From positions 22,968 to 86,967 of the forward strand of contig JBBDML010000022.1 of assembly GCA_040878345.1 (NCBI GenBank): DNA of 64,000 bases. The letters are read 5' to 3'. Positions 27,160 to 36,508 of the stretch are shown here, one piece after another. The notes beneath the pieces are model-generated. The model was not told the origin of the DNA. It was given only the letters and a program-made list of their open reading frames with translations, and did no database searches. Source of the DNA: ZC4RG35 sp040878345. GTDB lineage: Bacteria > Actinomycetota > Acidimicrobiia > Spongiisociales > ZC4RG35. Each line of letters opens with the position of its first letter. Within the stretch, counting starts at the first letter, position 1. The position numbers and the translations under genes were made by a program.

Positions 27160-30100
27160 TCAGGCGATCTGCTCAACCACCACGGAGGTCATGTCCTTGC
27201 GGAGGGCCTGGGAAGCACCCCCGGGCTCCATGGTGACCCCGTAGAGGACGTCTGCGGCCCCCATCGTCTGTTGCTGGTGGGTGACGATGACCAGCTGGGC
27301 GCGGCCCCGGAACTCGTCCACGATCCGCAGAAAACGCCGCAGATTGGTGTCGTCGAGGGCCGCCTCGACCTCGTCGAGGACGTAGAACGGGCTTGGCCGG
27401 GCCTCGAAGATGGCAAAGAGGAAGGCGAGGGCGGCGAGGCTGCGCTCCCCACCGGAGAGCAGCGACATCTGGCTCAGCTTCTTGCCCATGGGCTGGGCAT
27501 CGATGGAGACGCCTGACTCCGGGTCGTCGGGGTCGATGATCCGGAGTCTCCCCCTCCCCCCGGGGAAGAGAACTGCGAAGTACCGATCGAATGCCTCGGC
27601 CACCTCTCCGAAGGCGGTCTGGAACCGCTGGTCGATCTCGGCGTCGAGGGCAGCAATCACCTTGCGGAGCTCGGAGCGCGAGGTCTCCACGTCGCTCATC
27701 TGCGACACCATGAAGTCTTGTCTCTCCGAGAGCTGGCGGTACTCGGAGGCGGCGAGGGGGTTGACCGGGCCCAGCCTGCTCAGCTCGGCGAGCTTGGTGG
27801 ACAGTGCCTCCTCGAGGTCGGCCCCTTCGGTGAGGTCGGGTCGTTCCGCCTGATAGGCGGCCTCCACGTCGGCATCGGCGTCCCTGCGTATCGACTCGCC
27901 AACCGACTCCCTCATCATCCTCAGCTCGGTGAGACGGATGTCGAGCTGGGACACCCGCTCTCTCGCCGCGGTGACCGAGGTGCGGCGCTCTGAATACTCA
28001 CTCTGCACCGACGTCAGCTCGGCCCGGACCGAGTCATGTCTCGCCCGAAGGCCAGCCTGTCTCTCCCGTATCTGGGCGAGACGCGCCTCCAGGACAGCCA
28101 AGCCACGCCGGGCGATCGACTCGACCGTCTCCAGCGCCGATGGGTCATAGTCGACCCGGTTCCCGGGCTCGAGACGCTCCACCTCGTCGGCGATCCGGGC
28201 GATCCGATCGGTGAGGAGGCTCTCCCTCTCCAGTATCCCCCTGAGTCGTCCGGCCGCCTCTTGCCACTCGGATCTCGCCATCTCCCGGTCTGCCGTCAAC
28301 TGGAGTCGGCGTGCCTCGAGATCCTCCCAGACCCGGAGCTGCTCGGCTTCGGCGCCGTGGAGCGACTCGATTCGCCGCCGCAGTGATGCGGCCTGGGCGT
28401 CGCCGGTCTCGATCGCCAGGTTGAGAGCTGCCCGACGCTCGTCGAGCCGGCTGATCTCGGTCTCGATCCCGACCACCGAGCGCCGAAGCCTGCCCATCGC
28501 CTCGGACCTCCCGGCTACCGCGGTTTCGGCAGCTTCCAGGGCCTCCAGAGACCGCCGTTCCTTCTCGCGGCTCTGATCGAAGTCGCGTCGGGCCGAAGTG
28601 TGTATCGAGGCCGCCCTGGCGGTCTCGGTGCAGGCACGCTCCCGAGCAACCTCGGCGTTTTCGAGCATCACCGGCCCGGCGCCGTCGGGGCTGGCGATTC
28701 GAGCGCCCACGGCGGTGATCAGGTCACCGTCGGGGGTCACCGCTCTCAGGTGGGGATGAGCCGCCACCAGTTCCCAGGCAGCGCTCCAGCCTTGCACCAG
28801 GAGGACGTCACCGATCAGGATCTCGGCAAGCCCACGATCGGATCCGGGTCCCAGGGAGTCGACCAGTGCCTCGAGGCCAAGCTTGGAGGCGACCGGGCGA
28901 GCAGGCGTGTCGGCGGGCGCCCACGGCGAGACCACGCTCACCGAGCCGCCACCGGAGGCCTTGACCTGCCCCATCACCTCCCTGACGAAGTCTCGGCCCT
29001 CGAAGGCGATGGCATCCGCCCAGTCGCCCAATGCCGCCCCAACCGCGGCCTCGAGCCCTTCCGGGACGTCGAGCCGGGTGATCAGCGCCCCGAGAGACCC
29101 GGCTGATGACCCGGCCAACTCCCGCGCTCCCCGGTCATGCCGACCGGCAAGAGCGGATGCAATGGCATCGACGCGGGCCTCCGCCGAAGTCATGCCCAGA
29201 CGGGTCTCGGCCAATGTCTCCTCGGCAGCCGACCATTTCTCCTGGTGGGCCATCCGGGCTGCTGCCGTCTTCTGGTAATCGCCCTGGAGCAAGGCGATGG
29301 TCGAGTCCATCAGTTGGATCTCGGTGTTGATGTCGTCGACCTCACCGGTCTCGGCCTCGACCCGAGATCGCAGCATCCCGAGCCTGGCGTCGAGCGCTGC
29401 GATCTCCCGACCGTCACGGGCGAGGGCGGCTTCGAGGGCGCTCAGCTCGCCGCGAACCGCGGCCAGGGCACCTTCGGGCGAGAGGGCGGTCTGGGTGGCC
29501 AGGGCCCGCTCCTCGTCCTCGATCCGGCGGAATCCGGCCTCTGCGGTCTCGGCCACGTTCCCAAGCCGATCCCGGTCGCGGGCGATCCCCGAGAGCTCCT
29601 CTTCGATGGCGAACGATTCGACGGAGAGATCGCGAAGACGTCCTTCAGCCGCTTCGAGACGGCCCGAGGCAGCCCGGCGACGCTCATGTGCCACCGAGAC
29701 GATCCTGCGGAGTCGCTCCCCGGCCGTTTCCAGCAGAGCGCCGGCTGTGGTGTCGCGGTCGAGCTCGGCGCCAACCTCCGAGGCCTGATCGGTGAGCCGG
29801 GCCAAGTCGGCCTCCAGGGTATGCATCCGGCCCTGGTCGACCTGGAGCCCTTCGAGCAGCCTGGCCCGCTCCGAAGAGGCGATTGTCAAGTCGCGGTCAT
29901 GGGCTGCCAGCGACTGGCCCCCCAGGAAGAGCCGCAGGGCTACGACTTCGGCTTTGAGACCGTCGTAACGCTCGGCGGCGCGCGCCTGTCGCCTCAGAGG
30001 CCGAATCTGACGGGTGATCTCGGCGAGGATGTCCTGAAGCCTGAGCAGGTCCTCGTCTGTCCGCTCCAGCCTGCGCTCCGCCCGCTCCTTGCGACGCCGA

Positions 30101-30609
30101 TGCTTGAGGATCCCGGCGGCCTCCTCGATCACCGCACGATGGTCTTCGGGCGAGGCGCTCAGGACCTCGCCGATCTCCCCCTGGCCGATGATCACGTGCT
30201 GATGCCGTCCCACGCCGGAGTCGGAGAGGAGGTCCTGGATGTCCATCAACCGACAGCCGACCCCATTGAGCTCGTAGTCGCTCGAACCGTCCCGGTAGAG
30301 ACGGCGGGTGATCGCCACCTCGTCGAGATCGAGGTCGATCTCACGATCGGCGTTGTCGATGACCAGCACCACCTCGGCCCGATTGAGGGCGGGCCGGGTG
30401 GCAGTGCCGGCAAAGATCACATCCTCCATCTTCGGAGTGCGAAGGCTCTTGGGCGACTGGGTGCCGAGGACCCAGGAGAGGGCGTCGACCAGATTCGACT
30501 TGCCCGAGCCGTTGGGCCCGACGACAACGGTGACACCGGGACGGAACTCGAGACGGGCGCGATCGGCGAACGATTTGAACCCGGTCAGCTTCAATGACTT
30601 GAGATACAC
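27160..30609 (-). CDS. smc: Chromosome segregation protein SMC
   Basis: This 1149-aa condensin subunit has Walker A GPNGSGKSNLVDALSWVLG near residue 31, then long coiled coils on either side of the hinge (GSLGALITRLDVPEGLEAAV, about residues 500-620). The C-terminal head carries LLSGGERSLAALAFLFAIF and YVLDEVEAALDDTN. The initial MYLKSLKLTGFKSFADR is canonical and begins with GTG. It organises and segregates chromosomes together with ScpAB, which are not in this window. Confidence 0.96.
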   Translation of the reverse strand: MYLKSLKLTGFKSFADRARLEFRPGVTVVVGPNGSGKSNLVDALSWVLGTQSPKSLRTPKMEDVIFAGTATRPALNRAEVVLVIDNADREIDLDLDEVAITRRLYRDGSSDYELNGVGCRLMDIQDLLSDSGVGRHQHVIIGQGEIGEVLSASPEDHRAVIEEAAGILKHRRRKERAERRLERTDEDLLRLQDILAEITRQIRPLRRQARAAERYDGLKAEVVALRLFLGGQSLAAHDRDLTIASSERARLLEGLQVDQGRMHTLEADLARLTDQASEVGAELDRDTTAGALLETAGERLRRIVSVAHERRRAASGRLEAAEGRLRDLSVESFAIEEELSGIARDRDRLGNVAETAEAGFRRIEDEERALATQTALSPEGALAAVRGELSALEAALARDGREIAALDARLGMLRSRVEAETGEVDDINTEIQLMDSTIALLQGDYQKTAAARMAHQEKWSAAEETLAETRLGMTSAEARVDAIASALAGRHDRGARELAGSSAGSLGALITRLDVPEGLEAAVGAALGDWADAIAFEGRDFVREVMGQVKASGGGSVSVVSPWAPADTPARPVASKLGLEALVDSLGPGSDRGLAEILIGDVLLVQGWSAAWELVAAHPHLRAVTPDGDLITAVGARIASPDGAGPVMLENAEVARERACTETARAASIHTSARRDFDQSREKERRSLEALEAAETAVAGRSEAMGRLRRSVVGIETEISRLDERRAALNLAIETGDAQAASLRRRIESLHGAEAEQLRVWEDLEARRLQLTADREMARSEWQEAAGRLRGILERESLLTDRIARIADEVERLEPGNRVDYDPSALETVESIARRGLAVLEARLAQIRERQAGLRARHDSVRAELTSVQSEYSERRTSVTAARERVSQLDIRLTELRMMRESVGESIRRDADADVEAAYQAERPDLTEGADLEEALSTKLAELSRLGPVNPLAASEYRQLSERQDFMVSQMSDVETSRSELRKVIAALDAEIDQRFQTAFGEVAEAFDRYFAVLFPGGRGRLRIIDPDDPESGVSIDAQPMGKKLSQMSLLSGGERSLAALAFLFAIFEARPSPFYVLDEVEAALDDTNLRRFLRIVDEFRGRAQLVIVTHQQQTMGAADVLYGVTMEPGGASQALRKDMTSVVVEQIA

Positions 30610-30670
30610 AGTTATCTACCTGGCGAATGACATGACTGTGATTACCCGTCCAGGCTAACAAGACCTGCCA

Positions 30671-31501
30671 TCAGGCCTGGCACTTGGGGCAGAAATGGGT
30701 CGAGCGCTGCCGAACCACGATCCTCTCGACAGGGCTGTCGCAAACCGGGCAGGGCCGACCCGTCCTGGCGTAGACCCTGAGACGGCCCAGGTTTTCCCCT
30801 GCGGTTCCATCCGGCAGGAGATAAGCGAGGTCCTCGAGTGTTGTTCCGCCCGATTCGATTGCCTCAGCCAGGATCTCGCCCATGGCCAGGACCAGGGCTC
30901 CGGCCCTGGCGACCCCCAACTCCCCTCCGGGGGTGAGGGGATGGATCCTCGCCAGATGGAGGATCTCGTCGGCGTAGATGTTTCCCAAACCCGCCACCGG
31001 GCCCTGGTCGAGGAGCAGCGCCTTGATCGGTGCGGTCCTCCCCGCCAGGCGCTTCACCAGCTCGGTGGCGTCAGGCGGCTCCTCCCAGGCATCGGGGCCG
31101 AGACGTCGCAAGGGCGACTCGTGGATCTCGTCCTCGTCGAGGACGGCCACGAACCCGAAGGTCCTGGGATCGACGAAGCGCACCTCTACCCGATCGTCCA
31201 GCACCGCCACCAAGTGGGTGTGGGCCACCCGCTCCTCAGACCCGTCCCCCAGGCTGAATCGGCCCGACATCCCGAGGTGGGCGATCAGCACGAATCCGTC
31301 GTCGAGATCGGCCACCAGGAATTTGCCATGCCGGCGCATCGACTCCACCCGGCGACCGAACAGCCGGGCTTCCACCTCCTGGGGTGAGGCGTTGAGCCGG
31401 GCAGTGCGTGGATGGGTGACGCTCACCGAGGTGACCGTTCTGCCCACCATTGCAGTCTCGAGATGGCGTCTGGTGATCTCGACCTCTGGAAGCTCGGGCA
31501 A
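30671..31501 (-). CDS. mutM: Formamidopyrimidine-DNA glycosylase
   Basis: The 276-aa base-excision repair enzyme removes oxidised purines. It begins MPELPEVEITRRHLE; the catalytic proline and glutamate are in place after removal of the initiator residue. LLDQGPVAGLGNIYADEILH and a C-terminal zinc finger (CPVCDSPVERIVV ... THFCPKCQ) are intact. The start codon is TTG at 31501, with GAGAGGA just upstream. It sits upstream of smc, as in mycobacteria. Confidence 0.95.
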   Translation of the reverse strand: MPELPEVEITRRHLETAMVGRTVTSVSVTHPRTARLNASPQEVEARLFGRRVESMRRHGKFLVADLDDGFVLIAHLGMSGRFSLGDGSEERVAHTHLVAVLDDRVEVRFVDPRTFGFVAVLDEDEIHESPLRRLGPDAWEEPPDATELVKRLAGRTAPIKALLLDQGPVAGLGNIYADEILHLARIHPLTPGGELGVARAGALVLAMGEILAEAIESGGTTLEDLAYLLPDGTAGENLGRLRVYARTGRPCPVCDSPVERIVVRQRSTHFCPKCQA

Positions 31502-31542
31502 GTCCTCTCACCGGCTCGGTGGGCGATTACGGTACCGGGCCG

Positions 31543-32433
31543 ATGCGGATACTCCCCCGCCCGTTTGGCCAGGTGCTGAATGACGCTCTCGGCTCCCTGC
31601 TTCGAACCTGGAGACCGCTGGCATCGACGGCGATCATGGTATTCCTGCCGGTGGGAGCGGCCACTCTGCTCGTCTTCGAGCTGTCAGGCGCCACCGATTT
31701 CCTCGAGGCCGTCCTCTCCGAGCCCTCATCCTTCAGGACCCTCCCCAACGATGTCCTCCTCGAGCTCGCCCGGCCTTTCATCTTGGCCACGACCATCGCA
31801 CTCGCCCTGCAGGGCTTGGCCACGCTCTACGTCTATCTGGTCTGTCATCGGTTGACGGCCCTCGACATCAAGGGCGAGCCCTGGAATGCCAGGATCGAGC
31901 GGCGAAACGCATTACGGCGATACGGGCGCGCCCTGGTGTCGTCGCTCATCGTGTTGACGGCCGTGAGTGCCCTCATCGCCCTAGGGGCCCTGGCGTGGGG
32001 CATACCGGCGGCGATGGTGGGAACCCCAAACTCGACGAGTGCCGTGATCGCAGCCTCCCTGTTGGTGGCTCTCCTCGCCCCTGGCGTCTGGCTGGGGATA
32101 TCACAATCGATGCTGACCTCGGTGCTCTCGTTGGAGGAGCTGGGGATCACTCGCTCCCTCCGCCGAAGCCACGCCCTGGTCAAAGGCAGATGGTGGGCGA
32201 CGTTCGGATTCCTGGCAATGATCGGGTTGCTCGGTTCGGTGGCGATCCAGTTGATCCAGATCGTGGCTATCCCGATGGCGGCGGTTGGGGGTGTCGGGTT
32301 CGGGCTGATCCTGGTGTCACTTTTGGGCCTGGCCGCCCAGGGGCCCATCGTCGCTGCGATGGGCGCGGCCTACACCCACTGGTACGTCGACCTGCGATCC
32401 CGTCGCGAGCCGTTCATGCGAGATCAGCTCTGA
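31543..32433 (+). CDS. Integral membrane protein of unknown function
   Basis: This 296-aa protein has about six membrane segments. A soluble loop of roughly 30 residues (HRLTALDIKGEPWNARIERR) sits between the second and third. The layout resembles the membrane domains of DUF975/glycerophosphodiester phosphodiesterase-type proteins, but no catalytic residue is visible. I take ATG 31543; a TACGGT box lies 9 nt upstream. Its 3' end overlaps the convergent rnc gene by 10 bp. Confidence 0.7.
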   Translation: MRILPRPFGQVLNDALGSLLRTWRPLASTAIMVFLPVGAATLLVFELSGATDFLEAVLSEPSSFRTLPNDVLLELARPFILATTIALALQGLATLYVYLVCHRLTALDIKGEPWNARIERRNALRRYGRALVSSLIVLTAVSALIALGALAWGIPAAMVGTPNSTSAVIAASLLVALLAPGVWLGISQSMLTSVLSLEELGITRSLRRSHALVKGRWWATFGFLAMIGLLGSVAIQLIQIVAIPMAAVGGVGFGLILVSLLGLAAQGPIVAAMGAAYTHWYVDLRSRREPFMRDQL

Positions 32434-33092
32434 CTGAGCGTCTCCAACGCCACCTGTGCCGCCATCTGCTCGGCGTCCCTCTTGGAGCGCCCCTCGCCGG
32501 TGCCCGCCACCGCGCCGTCGATCACCGCCCTGGCCACGAATCGGCGGTCGTGATCCGGCCCTGAGCCGTCGACCTCGTAGATCGGGCGCCGGCCCACGCG
32601 GGCCAGCTCCTCTTGAAGGCGGGTCTTGTAGTCCTTGACCCCTGGCCTCATGGCGCGTTCTGAGACTCGGTCGATCCAGAGCCCGAGGATCACATCGGTT
32701 GCCGCCTCCAGCCCGCCGTCCAGGTACACGGCCCCCAGGATGGCCTCGACCGCATTGGCCAGGATCGAAGCCTTGGTCCTGCCCCCGGTCCGCTCCTCCC
32801 CCGATGCCAGTTCGACGAATCGGCCGAGATCCAGCTCGTGTGCCACCTCGGCAAGGGTCGGCTTGCTGACCAACGCCGCCCTCACCTTTGCCATCTGGCC
32901 TTCCGCCAGATGCGGATAAGCGCTGAAAAGATGGCCGGTGATCACCAGCTGGAGGACGGCATCCCCGAGGAACTCGAGACGCTCGTTGTCGGTGCGGCCC
33001 GGGTCCTCGGAGCTGATCGAGCGATGGGTCAACGCCAGCCGCAGCAGCGCCGGATCGGAGAAGGTGTGACCGAGGCTGGCGTCGAGGGTCAT
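32424..33092 (-). CDS. rnc: Ribonuclease III
   Basis: The 222-aa enzyme cuts double-stranded RNA, including rRNA precursors. It carries the RNase III signature NERLEFLGDAVLQLVITGHLF, the second acidic patch in NAVEAILGAVYLDGG, and a C-terminal double-stranded RNA-binding domain (DYKTRLQEELARVG ... GEGRSKRDAEQMAAQVAL). Its ATG overlaps the plsX stop by 4 nt in the same operon. Confidence 0.95.
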   Translation of the reverse strand: MTLDASLGHTFSDPALLRLALTHRSISSEDPGRTDNERLEFLGDAVLQLVITGHLFSAYPHLAEGQMAKVRAALVSKPTLAEVAHELDLGRFVELASGEERTGGRTKASILANAVEAILGAVYLDGGLEAATDVILGLWIDRVSERAMRPGVKDYKTRLQEELARVGRRPIYEVDGSGPDHDRRFVARAVIDGAVAGTGEGRSKRDAEQMAAQVALETLSQS

Positions 33093-34057
33093 CCCAACTG
33101 GGCGGCGATCTGTCCGGGTAGATCGCGATCCGCACCTTCCGAGGCCATGGCCAAGGCATTGGACATGGCGACTCGCGTCGACGACCCGTGGGCGATCACG
33201 GTCACCGCCCTCACCCCCAACAACTGGGCGCCCCCGTAGGTTTCGGGGTCGAGCTTCTCCCTCACCGTGGTCAGAGCCGGGAACACCTGGACCTGGATCT
33301 CCGATGAGAGCTTGGAGATGGCCTCGAGAAAATACTGGGTGACCAGCTTGGCGGCTCCCTCGGTGGTCTTGAGGAAGACATTCCCGGTGAAGCCGTCGGT
33401 CACCACCACGTCGGCGCGATCGGTTGCGATGTCACTCCCCTCGAGATTGCCGATGAAGTTGAGGGTCCCCGCCTCCAGGAGGTCATAGGCGGCCCTCTCC
33501 AGATCGCGGCCCTTCCCCTTCTCCTCCCCATTGCAGAGCAGGCCAACCCTCGGGTTCTCCACACCGAGAAGAATGCGGGCGGCCACCGTGCCCATCACCG
33601 CGAACTGGAACAATTGCTCAGGCGTCACCTCGGGGTTGGCGCCCGAGTCGAGGACCAGGGTGGGGGTCCCATGAGTGGGGAATATCGAGGCGATGGCGGG
33701 TCTGATCACTCCGCGGATCCGGCCGATGATGATGGCGGCAGCGGCCATCGCCGCCCCTGTAGACCCGGCGCTGACCAACCCGGAGGCCGAGCCCTCGGCC
33801 ACGAGGCGGGCGGCAACGCTGATGGAGGCCCCGGGCCTCTCCCTCAACGCCCGAGCCGGGTCGTCTCCCATCCCGATCACCTCACCGGCCTCGACGATGG
33901 GGATATCTGCCTGGTGCGATTCGAGCTCGGGGGCCAGCAGGTCGCGCCGGCCGACCAGGACCACGTCGACACCGCGCCGCGTGGCATCCACGGCTCCGGC
34001 CACGGTCTCGGAAGGGGCGAAGTCGCCCCCCATTGCGTCGAGGGCGATCCGGGCCAA
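33089..34057 (-). CDS. plsX: Phosphate acyltransferase PlsX
   Basis: The 322-aa protein converts acyl-ACP to acyl-phosphate, the donor used by PlsY. It starts with TTG (MARIALDAMGGDFAPSETV) and contains SAGSTGAAMAAAAIIIGRIRGV, RPAIASIFP, GLLCNGEEKGKG and VTDGFTGNVFLKTTEGAAK. It follows rpmF by 4 nt. The matching PlsY is encoded at 60.6 kb. Confidence 0.95.
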   Translation of the reverse strand: MARIALDAMGGDFAPSETVAGAVDATRRGVDVVLVGRRDLLAPELESHQADIPIVEAGEVIGMGDDPARALRERPGASISVAARLVAEGSASGLVSAGSTGAAMAAAAIIIGRIRGVIRPAIASIFPTHGTPTLVLDSGANPEVTPEQLFQFAVMGTVAARILLGVENPRVGLLCNGEEKGKGRDLERAAYDLLEAGTLNFIGNLEGSDIATDRADVVVTDGFTGNVFLKTTEGAAKLVTQYFLEAISKLSSEIQVQVFPALTTVREKLDPETYGGAQLLGVRAVTVIAHGSSTRVAMSNALAMASEGADRDLPGQIAAQLG

Positions 34058-34061
34058 GTGG

Positions 34062-34238
34062 TCAGCCCGTCTCTATTACTTCGCGGCCGGCATAGGTGCC
34101 GCACTCCCGACATGCGCGATGGGGGAGCTTCGGCTTGCCGCACTGCTCGCAGGCGACGGTGGTGGGGGCGCTCACCTTCCAGGCGGCCTTGCGGCGGCGG
34201 GTGCGGGAGCGCGACATCTTCTTCTTGGGCACCGCCAT
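34062..34238 (-). CDS. rpmF: 50S ribosomal protein L32
   Basis: The 58-aa protein begins MAVPKKKMSRSRTRRRKAAWK. It ends with a four-cysteine zinc ribbon (CEQCGKPKLPHRACRECGTY). GGAG lies 7 nt upstream of ATG 34238, which fixes the start; the frame extends three codons further but without support. DUF177 upstream and plsX downstream give the widely conserved DUF177-rpmF-plsX order. Confidence 0.95.
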   Translation of the reverse strand: MAVPKKKMSRSRTRRRKAAWKVSAPTTVACEQCGKPKLPHRACRECGTYAGREVIETG

Positions 34239-34257
34239 CAGGGGCACTCCTTGGTAC

Positions 34258-34749
34258 TCAGGGATCGAACAGGTCTTTGAGGGCTGCGAACGGGGAGTCG
34301 GTGTCGTCTCCGTGCCCGTCGCACGGGTCAGTATTCAAGTCGTTTCCACACACTGGGCAAAGTCCTCGACAGTCCCGGCGACAGAGGGGCGCCAGGGGTA
34401 TCCCCAGGGCGAGCTCGTCGGTTATCGGGGCGCCCAGATCGACCTGACCACCGACGATTACATAGCCATCCTCATCCGGGATTTTCGAGAAGTGCTGGGA
34501 GCCCTCCACCTCGATGTTCTCGACCCACTCGGTCAGACACCGAACACACCTCAAATCGGCGACGGCCCTGGTGGTGAAGCTTGCCTGGACACCGTCGACG
34601 GTTCCCACCACCACCCCGCTGGCCTGCATCGGGCCGGTCACGGTGGAATCACCGAGACGGAGACTCACCACCCGCGACCCGGTGAATACCCGGCTCTTCT
34701 CGGGGTGACCGATCAGGTCATCGACCCGAAGCACCAACTCGGGGCTCAT
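34258..34749 (-). CDS. DUF177 family protein (YceD-like)
   Basis: This 163-aa protein has the DUF177 cysteine set (LRCVRCLTEWVENI and LCRRDCRGLCPVCGNDLN) and an acidic C-terminus. The family is encoded next to rpmF across bacteria and has been tied to 23S rRNA accumulation. Its ATG lies 6 nt after a TAGGCT -10 box, so it is probably leaderless and heads the rpmF-plsX-rnc operon. Confidence 0.9.
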   Translation of the reverse strand: MSPELVLRVDDLIGHPEKSRVFTGSRVVSLRLGDSTVTGPMQASGVVVGTVDGVQASFTTRAVADLRCVRCLTEWVENIEVEGSQHFSKIPDEDGYVIVGGQVDLGAPITDELALGIPLAPLCRRDCRGLCPVCGNDLNTDPCDGHGDDTDSPFAALKDLFDP

Positions 34750-34755
34750 CAGCCA

Positions 34756-34761
34756 AGCCTA
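34756..34761 (-). promoter_or_regulatory. -10 box TAGGCT of a leaderless promoter (DUF177-rpmF-plsX-rnc)
   Basis: On the minus strand TAGGCT ends 6 nt before the ATG at 34749. The cluster of palindromic repeats at 34791-34909 lies directly upstream, where a regulator could act. Confidence 0.5.
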
Positions 34762-34790
34762 CGAAACTTGGACCAGTGCGCGGGGATAGC

Positions 34791-34909
34791 GAACCCAGGG
34801 TTCGTGCCACCGCTCAGCGACGCCCAGAGCCCCGGGTTCGAGGGCGACGACCCCCACCAGCAAACCCAGGGTTCCTACCCCCGCTCAGCGACGTCGGTAA
34901 CCCTGGGTT
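34791..34909. repeat. Cluster of AACCCAGGGTT palindromes in direct repeats
   Basis: Two 32-bp direct repeats (34791-34822 and 34862-34893, 28 of 32 identical) each pair a palindrome AACCCAGGGTT with CCGCTCAGCGACG. A third palindrome lies at 34899-34909 as AACCCTGGGTT, and a half-site GGGTTCG lies near 34834. The 204-bp gap 34750-34953 holds no gene. The position just upstream of the DUF177-rpmF-plsX promoter suggests operators, but a dispersed repeat family is equally possible. Confidence 0.6.
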
Positions 34910-34953
34910 CCGCCCCACTGGAGAAGGATCCGCTCCTCGTCTACAGGACGGTG

Positions 34954-35493
34954 TCAGATGGGGACTTCGGGTGGGCGGGGACGGGCCTGGTGCAGCTCGT
35001 CACGAGCCGTCTGGATCTGGGCCACGATCCCGTTGAGGAGGTGCTCGACCCGCTCCAGACTCTTTTCGATGTAATCCTCCGCCTCGAGGCGGAGACGCCG
35101 GGAGTCGCCCTCGGCACGGCGCACCAGGATGTTGGCCTCTTCCACCGCCTCGGCCACGATGCTGGAGTCGGCGACAAGGTCGTCGGCCTCGGTGCGGGCA
35201 TGGCCCAGCACCTCACGGGCCTTCTCGTTGGTCCTGGAGATGAAGGCCTCGCGCTCTCGAACCATCCAACGGGCGGCGCGCAGCTCGTCGGGGAGGCTGG
35301 CGCGCAGGCGCTCCAGCATGTCGAGGAACATCTCCCGGTCGACGAGGGCGTTGGCCGAGAGGGGCATACCCTTGGCCTCGTGGACGTGAACGATCAGGTC
35401 GTCGACGAGATCCAGGATGTCGGAGGTCTCGTGACGCCCGGTGGCGTCGATCACCACCTCGGTGTCGTGGTCTATCTGTGTTTCCTGGGTCAT
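34954..35493 (-). CDS. Coiled-coil protein, conserved next to coaD in actinobacteria
   Basis: This 179-aa acidic protein is largely helical. The stretch from about residue 70 to 165 (EREAFISRTNEKAREVLGHARTEADDLVADS...) is a heptad-rich coiled coil like those of DivIVA-type or ATP-synthase-b-like proteins. A positional homologue, Rv2927c, lies in the same place in M. tuberculosis. A role in cell-envelope or division scaffolding is only a guess. It overlaps the coaD stop by 4 nt. Confidence 0.75.
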   Translation of the reverse strand: MTQETQIDHDTEVVIDATGRHETSDILDLVDDLIVHVHEAKGMPLSANALVDREMFLDMLERLRASLPDELRAARWMVREREAFISRTNEKAREVLGHARTEADDLVADSSIVAEAVEEANILVRRAEGDSRRLRLEAEDYIEKSLERVEHLLNGIVAQIQTARDELHQARPRPPEVPI

Positions 35494-35957
35494 TGCAAAC
35501 GCTCCTTGAGTGCCTTCTCCACGATGTCGGGGACCAGACCGCTCACCGATCCCCCGAGTCTCGCCACCTCTTTGACCAATGACGACGAGATGAACCTCAA
35601 CTCGGGGCGGGTGGGGATGAACACCGTCTCCATCCCGGTGAGGTGCCGGTTCATCTGCGCCATCTGGGTCTCGTACTCATAGTCACCACCGGTCCGCAGC
35701 CCCTTGATCACCAGATCGACGCCCATCTCCCTGGCGTGCTCGACCAAGAGACCGCTGAAAGTGATGACCTCCACGGCTTCCCCATATATCTCGCTGAACA
35801 GCGACACCCGCTCCGCAGCGGTGAACAGGGCCGACTTCGACGGGTTGTCGATGACCGACACCACCACCCGGTCGAAGAGCTCGATGGCCCTGTCGATCAG
35901 ATCGATGTGCCCGCTGGTCGGCGGGTCAAAACTCCCCGGGCATAGGGCGCTGGTCAT
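35490..35957 (-). CDS. coaD: Phosphopantetheine adenylyltransferase
   Basis: The 155-aa enzyme makes dephospho-CoA from ATP and 4'-phosphopantetheine. It begins MTSALCPGSFDPPTSGHIDLIDRA, where the TSGH segment is the nucleotidyltransferase motif. FIPTRPELRFISSSLVKEVA is the second conserved block. The N-terminus overlaps the rsmD 3' end by 32 bp, in keeping with the usual rsmD-coaD order. Confidence 0.95.
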   Translation of the reverse strand: MTSALCPGSFDPPTSGHIDLIDRAIELFDRVVVSVIDNPSKSALFTAAERVSLFSEIYGEAVEVITFSGLLVEHAREMGVDLVIKGLRTGGDYEYETQMAQMNRHLTGMETVFIPTRPELRFISSSLVKEVARLGGSVSGLVPDIVEKALKERLQ

Positions 35958-36501
35958 CGCTCGCTTTCAACTTCTCGTATCTTAGGATTCTGGTATCCCC
36001 GTAGCGCTTATCGGTGGCAACCCGCCAGGTTTCGGGCGGCTCGGGTGCGGCATCGCCCGCCCGTCGCGACACCACCACTTCGGCGTCGACCAGCAGAAGT
36101 GGATCGAGCAGCGCCATCTCCCCCTCCATCACCGACGCCGCCAGCTCCCAAGGTGGGTCCATGAACACCAGGCTGAACCGCCGGTCGGTGTGGGTCAGGA
36201 AGCTGCCGACCTCCCTGCCCACCACCTCACCACCGAGGGCCACGGTGTCGACGTTGGCCCGCAACGCCTGGAGCGCTTTTCGGCCTTTCTCGACGAAGAC
36301 CACCGAGGCGGCGCCACGGGAGAGGGCCTCGAGCCCGAAGGATCCCGAGCCGGCATAGAGGTCGGCGACTGCGGCGCCCACGACCCTGCTCCCGATCGAC
36401 GAGAACAGCGCCTCTCTGACACGATCGGTGGCTGGTCGGGTATCTCGGGTGTCGGGAGCCTTGAGCCGTCTGCCCCGTGCCTGGCCGGCGATGACCCTCA
36501 T
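35926..36501 (-). CDS. rsmD: 16S rRNA (guanine-N2)-methyltransferase RsmD
   Basis: The 191-aa methyltransferase modifies G966 of 16S rRNA. It starts MRVIAGQARGRRLKAP, has the SAM-binding VADLYAGSGSFGLEALSRGA, and the catalytic SLVFMDPPWELA. The in-frame extension up to 36618 runs into recG and is not part of the gene. It starts 7 nt after the recG stop. Confidence 0.93.
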   Translation of the reverse strand: MRVIAGQARGRRLKAPDTRDTRPATDRVREALFSSIGSRVVGAAVADLYAGSGSFGLEALSRGAASVVFVEKGRKALQALRANVDTVALGGEVVGREVGSFLTHTDRRFSLVFMDPPWELAASVMEGEMALLDPLLLVDAEVVVSRRAGDAAPEPPETWRVATDKRYGDTRILRYEKLKASDDQRPMPGEF

Positions 36502-36508
36502 CGAGGCC

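Noticed and set aside
34791..34909. CRISPR-like array
   Set aside because: There are only two direct repeats plus isolated palindromes, irregular spacing and no cas gene.
34096..35682. 528-codon plus-strand frame
   Set aside because: It lies antisense to rpmF, DUF177, the coiled-coil gene and coaD, all of which are clear family members.
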